Shown here: positions 53,123 to 61,361 of the stretch, piece after piece
Position numbering within the stretch: position 1 is the stretch's first letter
Layout: every line of letters starts with the position of its first letter
Notes under the pieces: generated by a model
Seen by the model: the letters and a program-made list of their open reading frames with translations, nothing else
What the model was told of the DNA's origin: nothing
Databases searched by the model: none
Source: Chondrus crispus
Taxonomy: Eukaryota; Rhodophyta; Florideophyceae; Gigartinales; Gigartinaceae
Assembly: GCF_000350225.1 (NCBI RefSeq)
Contig: NW_005179031.1
Location: 102,729-166,728 of the forward strand
DNA: 64,000 bases
Direction of reading: 5' to 3'
Translations under genes and position numbers: made by a program

Positions 53123-53672
53123 ATTCGACAATCCAGAAGGCCTACGGGAGCCTGCGTCGGACGCAGGCTCGCTACAAGCGCGACTTCGATAAGCGCATAC
53201 GACGGATCAACTCGCGACTCCGTCCGGGAGAGTACGTATACCTCAACCCCACCGACGGGGGAAGACTTCGAACAAGCTCGCGTCCCCCGCGGTCGAACCC
53301 TACCGCGTCCTCGCGAACGACCGCCGAACCATCACGATCGATCGTGATGGGGTCACTGAGCGGGTCTCCGCAGACCGCTGCGTATACGCACCACCGCCGA
53401 CGGACGCGCCACGGGGGAGCACAACAACGCTAGCTGACCTTGCCGACAAGGTCAGAGAAGGAACACAGTACGCTGTCGAGCGACTACTGAAGCACCGAGA
53501 TATGCAAGACGGAACTATCGAGTTCCTCATCAAGTGGGCGGATTACGACACGCCCACCTGGACTGCGCGGACTCACGTCCCGGAGGAGTTGGTGTCTCGT
53601 TACGCCCAACGCCTCCGGAGACGCACCGGCATGGACCTCAACTCAAACGTGAACGCGGACGTTCACGCTTGA
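53123..53672 (+). pseudogene. Gypsy-3 integrase tail: GPY/F-like module and chromodomain
   Basis: After the helical segment (YGSLRRTQARYKRDFDKRI, frame of 53104), a frame change near 53265 leads into AVEPYRVLANDRRTITIDRD, the GPY/F-like module. A chromodomain follows (QYAVERLLKHRDMQDGTIEF, LIKWADYDTPTWTARTHVPE) and the frame stops with TGA at 53670-53672. The chromodomain is complete in itself; only frame changes separate it from the integrase core. Confidence 0.75.
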
Positions 53673-55445
53673 GGAGGGGGCCCTCAACCGCTCCTTGGCG
53701 GATTAAAACGTCAGGCTGCATGAGCAGACCGGAAAGAGAGGGGTGGAAGGACAGCTGCTCTCATCGGAGGGTCACGCGATCGAATGACGCCCGACGTCAA
53801 GACGTATTGACGGACAGAGCCAGTGCCAGAGGGCGCGACGACGCCGGCACGCAAGCACAAGCGCTCGCGCTCTGTCATGATTAATCTCGACTCGCCCGCG
53901 GTTAGAGACAGGGGGTAGCATACGAAAGCAGAAGTGTCCCGAGGAGATCCCAGCTCTTACGAGAACCCACGAAGACGTCGAGACGTATCGGCACCCGAAA
54001 TACAGGACAGGGATCGCCACCGCCGCCGGCAAGAGGCAGAGAAGAGACGGCAGTACGTTGGGCCTTACGCAAGTCGACCCTCGAACCGACGAGGAGAACG
54101 AAAAGGGAAACGGCCCTCTGAGCCGTAAGGAAGGCGACCCCCTCATATCGATAAGGGGCACACGGCTCGCCGCACAGACGCAAACAGACAGATCTTCAAG
54201 GAGGAGCGATCTCGCCCGAAGCCCCTAGAAGGCACGACAGCCAGGGGAGATGGCAAAGAGGAAAGACAAGGGTGTATTCACAACCTCGGTGCCGATTGAA
54301 TACGGGGACGAACCCCGATGAGCGAGTATTACGTCGTCACAACCCCTCTACAGGTAGGAGACGCGCGCGGATGGCGAAGTCTGCATCTACGCACAAGGAC
54401 ACTCCCGTCAGGAAGAGCGCAACACCCTCCCTTTTCAACTTCGAGTCATTATCGACAACTGCCTCGCTTCCCTGTGGTGACGGGGGCCCCTTCCCCTACA
54501 GCGAAGACTTCCGCCTTCCGCCTCCGATCTCGAACGAGAGCACGGCGGCGGACGGGATCGACGCATAAAAAAGGGAAGTCGGTGTAGGAAGGGGTGAGTA
54601 AGGAAGACGGAGCGCGAGGAGCGCCGGAAAAGTCCTCCGGGAGCGCCGCGGGCCGAGCTTGCGAGGCCCAGGCGCTTCCACGTGGACTTCATTTGCGAAA
54701 ATTTTGGAATCTAAAATTTTTGTCAAATTTTACAGCAAGGACGATGTCGTACGACACCCCTCGCCGGTCTGTGATCAGTGCCCACTGATCACGGACCCAC
54801 TGATCACAGGGCCAAAAAATTTGGAATCTAAAATTTTGTCAAAATTTACAGCAAGGACGATGTCGTACGACACCCCTCGCCGGTCTGTGATCAGTTACCA
54901 CTGATCACAGACCCATTGATCACAGTGGGGCTGCGGGCGCGCCGGATACTTCACGGGACGACGAGAATGACAGGCAACCGCGCTGCCCACGACCCACGAG
55001 CGCTCTTACTTCGCTCCCGCCTCCAAGAAGACCAGACCCTTCGGGGCAGGACGTGTAGCGCTTTCGTTAACGACGGGGAGGGGCAGGTACACATACGTCA
55101 GGGCGGCGAGGGGCAGTACCGACCGCCCCGCGCTAACGCTCCCTTCCCCTGACGTCATGCCCGCAAGGGCGAGGCAGTGGTGGTCTCCCGTGATCCCTGA
55201 CCCGGACTACTCCATGGATGCGGAACGCTTAGTCGTCGCGCACGCAGCCACGCGCGGGCAGCGAGCACCACCAGCTCTGGTTTGCATGCTGTGTTGGGAG
55301 GCCGCGAGTCGGTACGAGGAAAGAAAAAAAATTTGAAGGAGGAGTAGGACAGTACCCGCCGCACCGAGCGGACGGGGACGAAGGCAACAAAGGCAAACAT
55401 CTTTACGAATGGCACACGACGTCCCTGGTGATGACCCGGACCGCC
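53673..55445. other. Gypsy-3 spacer with tandem repeat
   Basis: No retrotransposon domain is seen on either strand. The plus strand has Arg-rich open stretches typical of GC-rich noncoding sequence. The 117-bp tandem repeat is at about 54690-54935. Confidence 0.5.
54690..54935. repeat. 117-bp tandem duplication with TGATCA palindromes
   Basis: GGAATCTAAAATTTT recurs at 54706 and 54823. Each unit contains ACAGCAAGGACGATGTCGTA and ends with three TGATCA sites arranged as CTGTGATCAG / CTGATCAC inverted motifs, able to form a stem. It is AT-rich within a GC-rich element. Confidence 0.8.
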
Positions 55446-55733
55446 TCAACGGCCGATATCGTGGCTACGGTCCGTACAGCCATGGTCGAACGACCCCGGG
55501 GGACAATACCCGGGGTGACGCGGAACGTCGGCGTTCCGTGGCGGGCCCTCCGCGAGCTCCTCGACAGTGGGCATGGAGACCCTCTGATACGAGGCGCCTC
55601 CGCGAGCGGGGACCGCAGCTGCCCTCGAACCATACGGCACGAGGGGACTGGCCCCCGGAACGGCATACGGATCGGGCCATTTGCGTAGCTGGCGGACAGC
55701 CTCGTGCGCAGTAGAGGCCCGAGCAGCCCGCAA
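55446..55733 (-). pseudogene. Degenerate second copy of the accessory gene B C-terminus
   Basis: The minus-strand frame carries DPYAVPGASPLVPYGSR, VSMPTVEELAEG and RHPGYCPPGSF. This parallels DPYAPSGGVIRDPYGSD, AAMPTLADLDTA and RYPGYCPPGSM near the end of accessory protein B (56218-56330), in the same order and spacing. The rest of the gene is not recognisable between the two copies, so this is a partial, old duplication inside the element. Confidence 0.6.
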
Positions 55734-56217
55734 GCCGTCTCTTTCTTGACGGTACAGATCGTCAAGAGAGAGAAAAATGGGTCAGCGGATGTACGCGCGG
55801 GCAGCCGAGATGGTGCACACCGGGCGAAGACGCTACCCTCGATCCCCAGGTCGACGGGGTCGTTCCCACCACCTCCGTACCGCCCCACCGTCTGTGAACA
55901 CGCACAAAACGCGACGGCGGGGGACGAGAGAAAAAGGGAGCTCGTTCCACACATACCCCGTACCGAAGAGTAGCCGATACAGACGCTGACGAGACGGCGG
56001 GGAAAACGCGGTTCCCCCTATTCGCTGTCCCACTCGGGGAAGGCACCGAAGGGGCGCATCGTGATGGAAGGAGAAGAGAATGAAAGTCGCCCGCTCGCGC
56101 GACAATAGAGGGACTCGACACGCAACGAAGCACCCTGCGGGAAAGAGAAGAGAGCGGGCGAAAAAGGACTTTACGACATAGGAGAGAAGGGGCGGCGCTA
56201 GACGCTGCTCAAGACGG

Positions 56218-58509
56218 TTACGGAACGTCCTCCTGGTCTCGCCTCGCCGAGGCGGGAGCCATGGACCCCGGCGGACAGTAACCAGGGTATCGACGAATGG
56301 CGGTATCGAGGTCTGCCAAAGTCGGCATGGCTGCCCCGGACGGCGCACCAGCGGCACTCGGGTCGGCCCCAGCGCCGTCTGAGCCGTATGGGTCGCGGAT
56401 GACACCCCCTGAGGGGGCATAAGGATCGCACAGTACCGGCGCGCTCGCGTTGGTCCCGCGCACCCCCTCCGGAAGGGCAGCTCGCAGCTGTTCGCGCTCT
56501 TGGCGGTACCGATCGCGATCGGCCGCCGCGCGCTCGTAGGCGCTGGCCTGTACCCGAGCCTCCTCCCGCAAGGAGTGGGCCTCGCGCTGTGACTGCTGCC
56601 ACCCCAAGGAAAGCGCGTCACGTTCTCCGGTGATACGACGCGTCTCCGCGCTTCGGGCAAGGAACCACTCCACCAGTGTGGAGAGGAGAGCCCCCACGGT
56701 CCACGACCGCTCGCCGGACGCACTCAGCACCCCGACGAGCGCGGGAATACCCTCGATGTCCCTCCTGGAGAGGCGGAGGTCTCGAACTGCCACCCCCAGG
56801 GAACCGGGAACCCCCGGAGGATGAAGAGGCGGCATCGGAGCCGTCGTTTGGGTCCCCGTCGCGACGTGCGACCCGGCACGAGTGCCAAGAGGAACGGAAG
56901 GCGAGAAACAAGGAGGTTGAGGACTCGAAAGAACCGGAGCTGCAGTTACAGCGTCCAAATCGCGGTATCGCTTGCGTCGAGTTCACCGCGATTCAGACCC
57001 CACTCCGCTGCGCTTGCCCGACAGCTCGACCGAAGTCGAGCCGGCCGTCGGGCGCGCGACGAAGGAGTCAGAGGTCAAATCGTAAGAGAGATATGCGCTC
57101 TGGCCTCCGGTCGTGTAGTCGGTCCAGTACCGGTGGTTGCGCTCGCTCACCTCCGCTGCTCTCGTCATGAGGACGACCACAGCGCGGAATGACCAACGTA
57201 CGTGAACGGACACGCGCTTGAGAGGGTGTATAGGAGCGTCCGGAAGGCCCGGCGTCACTCGCTCAAGAAACGCGATCGTGTCGGGCGACTGGAGAAACAC
57301 GCGTTCGTGCGCACCAACCTCGGCCATAAAGGCACTGCACAGAGACAAGGCCCACTCCCGCTCGAAACTATAGACCAGCTGGGAGTAGGAAGGGTGCTGC
57401 GGATCGAGACCGGCAAAACCAAAGTGCTTGAGGGCCGGCGGAAGATGGGGATGGACCCCTAGCGACGCAAAAGACGCCCGGACCGAGAAGGGCAACGCGG
57501 GGAAATCCTCGATGGACAAGCCGCGTTCGAAAGCCGCCGAGGAGTAGACGCGCCCGTCCTCCTCGGCGGAGTGACAGTAGACGGACCAGTCGTACTGGGC
57601 GATCCCGATGGCATACAAGCGCATTAATGAGCAAGCTGATTTTTGCAGCGCGACCCGAGGCTTCGTGTAGCCGTAGGGGCGCGGAGTCACGTACAGACCG
57701 GGGATCTCGGGAAGGATGAAACGATGAGCGCCGACTGCGCTCCGACTATACAGAAAAAACGCCATCTTGTCGATGTAGAGCACCTCGTCGACACTGTCGG
57801 CGAATGTGCGATCCCCGGGGATCTCCTCGGAGATCTGATACACAATGCCGTTGCCGCCCGACACCAACCGCCCGAGGGCGACCGAGGCCGCCTCCGAAAG
57901 GCCTACGTCGTGTATCTGCCAGATACGCCGCAAATCAGGGCGAAGCTGAGGGCGTGTGAGTAATTCGGCGAGGGTGATACCGGTACGGCTGTAACGAAGC
58001 CAGCCGTACTGTAGCTGCTCGAGAGGGAGAGGAGCAGAGCGTTGAGGTGAGCCGAACCATCGAGTGGTTGACGACACGAGACCCGCCTCGCGTGATCCGT
58101 CGACAAGGACCCCCTCGCCGACCGTATCGGGGCCGCGGTCGCCGACGGGTGCGACGTGCGAACCCGGGGATCCCGGGAACGAGATGCCGGGTCCCTGCGA
58201 TAAAGGACCCGCACTGCGAGGACGGAGGGCCTCAGAGAGGCCAACGGGAGGAGTGACCGGCGCCGCGACGCCGGGGTCCGACTCTGGCCGACGCGGCTCG
58301 TCGGCCTCCGACGCTGGCGACGGCGCCGCCCCTGCCGGCGCGAACACCAACGGCGTACGAGCGGGCCGCGACTTCTGGAACGCGACGACAGGCGCCCCCG
58401 TAGGAGCCACGGGACCCACGGAAGGGGGAGTAGAGACATCCGCAGCGTTGGCCGCCGCGGTGGACGGACCGGTAGCGTCCCCCGACGAGGCGGGGAGCGG
58501 AGGTGTCAT
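56218..58509 (-). CDS. Antisense accessory protein B of Gypsy-3 (one internal TGA)
   Basis: It lies opposite to gag-pol between the chromodomain and the 3' LTR. The frame is open for 508 residues from the Met at 58509 to TGA 56983-56985, then continues in the same frame to 56218 (about 763 residues in all if read through). Order: Pro/Ala/Ser-rich N-terminus (about 1-140), a globular domain (about 150-470; LEQLQYGWLRYSRTGITLAE, DEVLYIDKMAFFLYSRSAVG, YSFEREWALSLCSAFMAEVG), a basic RRKRYRD cluster just after the TGA, a Pro-rich linker, a coiled coil (REEARVQASAYERAAADRDR) and a tail with PGYCPPGS. The overall layout resembles accessory protein A, but I see no convincing residue-level alignment. 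Function unknown. Confidence 0.65.
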
Positions 58510-58683
58510 AACGCGAGGAGCAGCCGGCGCACGTGACGAGCAAGCGGGCGTGCGCGAGTGGAAGCAGAGGAGTCACGAAGTGGAAAGGAGGGATTATCGG
58601 GGAGACGGCACGCGACACCCCTCGCCAAGGGGGATTGCTGCAACGAAAGCTACCACGACACGCGAACGCCGACGGTCACCCTT

Positions 58684-58693
58684 AAGGGGGGGG
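58684..58693 (+). other. Gypsy-3 polypurine tract
   Basis: AAGGGGGGGG, three bases before the 3' LTR start. Confidence 0.75.
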
Positions 58694-58696
58694 CCG

Positions 58697-59353
58697 TGTG
58701 GTATAACCCCCCCTGGGGCCTTATTTTAGATTAGATCAACTCAGAATCGGATCAGTTACTGTAGGGCTCGATGCTCTACAGTACCACCACGTGTACCCCC
58801 AAGCAAAGGGGGCGCACGTGTACACGTGTACGCGCGGAATGGAAGAGCGCGCACACACGTGGACTGTCAGCCCCGATGGCTGACAGTATTACAGTGTCGA
58901 CCGACCGCTACAGTACATCGGTACTGTACTATTATGATAGGTTATTATGTACATTAAATATGGAGCGGACCGGCGGCGGGGAAAGGGCGACAAGGAAGGA
59001 CTTGTCGACGACCGACCGCCGAGGGCCGACTCCCCGCTTATTCTAACCGCGCGCTTTCGCCTTCGCGCGCGTTAGACGACACCGAGCGCGGGTAGAGGAC
59101 GCGCGACGCACGCCCACGAGCCGGATCCACCTCCGCCCGTCGGTACTGGATCGTTACCCAGTACCGCGCCGGGGCGTCGAGGCGTCGATCCGCTCGCGCG
59201 TGCGCGCGTCCTCCCCGATCCCGCTCTACCACGCTACCCGGGCCCGTGCTCCGGTTCCGTAGTGGGTGTCCGTCTTCCCTTGTCTTCTCCTTCTGGAGGG
59301 TCTCCGCAAGAACTGAGTATACACCCCGCTCCGTTGGGGGTGTTTATACTACA
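58697..59353 (+). repeat. Gypsy-3 3' LTR
   Basis: 657 bases, ends TGTGGTATAA and TTTATACTACA, partner of 45647-46303, followed by the duplication CCTCC. Confidence 0.92.
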
Positions 59354-59963
59354 CCTCCGTCGGTGGACGTAAACAAGTAGCAGCGCTACACCCACGTGTC
59401 GCCCGATGGCCAAGACACCTACACCGGTCCCGTCGCAACCAAAGCCGATGGCACCAACAACAAACAAAAGAACCAACACAAGAGCCCGATGACTCCAGTC
59501 GTCACAATGCGGATCGCAATCAGGCACTGTGGAACCAACACAAGATAAGGGAATAGAAATAGAGATAGAAATAGAAAAGGATAGGTGAAATAAAGGAAAA
59601 GAAAAGGGAACCCCCAAGCGCAAAGGATAACGTAATCTGTGGTAAAAGGGAGCGTCTTGGGAAAGACGGACTTCGACCCAGGCGATATTCAACTCTGGCA
59701 ACTCGGGTTACCATTACTGACTTGGTGGTCAGAGGGCTAAGGTATATATCGCCCCGCTGGAGCCACTACAGTAGCTCGCGGCGCTAGATCCTAGATCTAA
59801 TCTAGTGTCAGCAAAATTCATGCCAACTAAATAAAATAAAATAATTAAAAATTAAAACTGTGCAGTTATTCACACGTGGGTCCCCCAACCCGGACTACTT
59901 TTCATATCTAAATATTTTCCTTTCTTTTCACCCCCCTTTTCAGGAGCGTATTGCACTACATAT

Positions 59964-59972
59964 CCCCCTTCC
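59964..59972 (-). other. Polypurine tract of the inferred Gypsy-4
   Basis: On the minus strand GGAAGGGGG, followed by ATA and the LTR start TGTAGTGCAA. It matches the tract-to-LTR spacing of Gypsy-1 (GAAGGGGGGGTGA then TGTAGTG). Confidence 0.65.
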
Positions 59973-60083
59973 GAGCGCTCTTGTACGCCGCTCCGTCATC
60001 GTATAATCTTCTCGCCGTTTCTCTCATAATCCTACACCGCCGCATCCGGTAATCGGTGAAAGTGCAAGAGCAAGACGGGCCCC

Positions 60084-61361
60084 ATGTTTTCTTCATCCCC
60101 GAGCCACTCGAGTGGTGGTACCAAACGCAAGCGCTACGGCGTGGGCTTTTCTTCCACTTCCCACGACCCTCTAAGTCTCCCTTCCATCCTGCGACTACTC
60201 CCTGATTCCCAACATGCCGGCCCTGTTGGCCACATCGATTCCGATCCTAACGCTCCGTCCTCGCGTCGATACCCTGCTGCGTCGGAGCTCCACGATAAGG
60301 CCATGCGCCTTAATCCTGTGCTTTTCGCTTCCGCTAAATGGTTCTCAGTGATCGGTGTATGCGCCTTCGATGACATTGCTCACTCGTTCGCCGATGGCGC
60401 CGGTATGCTTCCAGGACAAATCCCCCTTCAAGCTATTCAGTCTTACGATTGGTTGGCTCGCATCGCCATTCCTCCCTCCATCCTGTGTCACACTCCGCCT
60501 CTTGGTCGTGCAGTGTTATCGAACCGCTTCATGACCGCTGTGTGCGACAGGCTTGAGCTACCATTGACGCAGGATCTCATCTTTGAGGAATTCGGTTGTG
60601 ACACGTGGCAGTTTCGCACCGAGGGCGAGCGGTCTTACCTCGATAACATGCTGGCCTGGACCTCCGATAACCCCCCTCGTGAAGCGAACCGCCTTTGGTT
60701 CAACCAACGGATCGTCTCGGGCGACGCTATGATGTGGACCAACGCCATAATTCCGGCTAATTTCCGACTTATCAAGCGGGGTACCATCCCCTTCTTCCAG
60801 CACACAGTTCGCTTCGAACGCCGTATTCGGTCTGACACGGGTTATTTTGTGGCCTACCAGATGTTGGAGGTGCGCGAAATCTCGACGTCTGATTACGCGA
60901 ATCGTTATCAACGTATTCCGTCGTGGTGGAGCCAATTTGAGGTCTGCCAAGGCTTTGGGGCTGAGCTCGGCCCTGTGTACACGTATTACGGAAGGTATTT
61001 ACGTGATCCTCGACACGGCCTTTGGGTAGTCTTCCTCAAAGAGTGGTGTACTAAAGTGGCAGTGACTCTCCTGTGGGAGACCTACGACTGCTGGAGGTCG
61101 TGGTACTTGCCTCCCCAGCTCATCAGCCTTATGCGACGTCTCGATTATTCGATTCCCCTGAGCGGTGCTGATGCAGACACCGAACTGCATTCTCTCCTCG
61201 ATAAAATAGAGGAGGTCGATTGGGATTTGATACCGCGACAAAATTCCTCTCGTTCCTTCGTCCAGCAACGCCCCTTCTTCTCTCCTGGCCGTGCTCATCG
61301 TGAATGTAGTCGCCAACTCGGTGGCGTTCGGGGTCGTCCCTTTCCGATCTTGCCCTTTTGA
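60084..61361 (+). CDS. Antisense accessory protein C of the inferred Gypsy-4
   Basis: 425 residues without interruption, starting 124 bases from the LTR edge. This is the same position and polarity (antisense, next to the 3' LTR) as accessory proteins A and B, if the LTR belongs to a minus-strand element. The N-terminus is Ser-rich with a TKRKRYG basic cluster (residues 13-19). The body is Trp/Tyr/Arg-rich and globular (KWFSVIGVCAFDDIAHSFAD, DEEx-free; RYQRIPSWWSQFEVCQGFG; KEWCTKVAVTLLWETYDCW), with an acidic segment near the end. A TATAAT motif lies at 60001-60006. No signal peptide or transmembrane segment. No family is recognised. It could instead be a host gene that lies next to an LTR by chance. 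Confidence 0.65.
   Translation: MFSSSPSHSSGGTKRKRYGVGFSSTSHDPLSLPSILRLLPDSQHAGPVGHIDSDPNAPSSRRYPAASELHDKAMRLNPVLFASAKWFSVIGVCAFDDIAHSFADGAGMLPGQIPLQAIQSYDWLARIAIPPSILCHTPPLGRAVLSNRFMTAVCDRLELPLTQDLIFEEFGCDTWQFRTEGERSYLDNMLAWTSDNPPREANRLWFNQRIVSGDAMMWTNAIIPANFRLIKRGTIPFFQHTVRFERRIRSDTGYFVAYQMLEVREISTSDYANRYQRIPSWWSQFEVCQGFGAELGPVYTYYGRYLRDPRHGLWVVFLKEWCTKVAVTLLWETYDCWRSWYLPPQLISLMRRLDYSIPLSGADADTELHSLLDKIEEVDWDLIPRQNSSRSFVQQRPFFSPGRAHRECSRQLGGVRGRPFPILPF

Larger units (their letters stand above)
45647..59353 (+). mobile_element. Gypsy-3: chromodomain Ty3/Gypsy element with antisense gene
   Basis: A 13.7-kb plus-strand element with two 657-bp LTRs that differ at about 14 positions by eye (near 98%). 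It is flanked by a perfect duplication CCTCC (45642-45646 and 59354-59358) inside the Gypsy-4 LTR, making it the youngest layer of the nest. It has gag, protease-RT-RNase H-integrase, a chromodomain, a 117-bp tandem repeat, an antisense gene and its partial duplicate. Several in-frame stops interrupt the coding regions. Confidence 0.92.
45130..59960 (-). mobile_element. LTR of Gypsy-4 (family LTR-A), split by Gypsy-3
   Basis: The two parts, 45130-45646 and 59359-59960, together give an LTR-A copy of about 1.12 kb (TGTAGTGCAATG start, TTGCACTACA end) and match the solo LTR at 11780-12829 across the junction. The outer flanks CCAAG and TATCC are not a duplication. To the right, directly after the LTR, the minus strand has GGAAGGGGG, a polypurine tract like those of the other elements. 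I therefore read this as the 3' LTR of a minus-strand element, Gypsy-4, that continues past 64000 and inserted into the Copia element. Confidence 0.65.

Noticed and set aside
45130..59960. The split LTR-A copy taken as a simple solo LTR.
   Set aside because: The flanks do not match and a polypurine tract borders its right end, so a truncated view of a longer element is the better reading.
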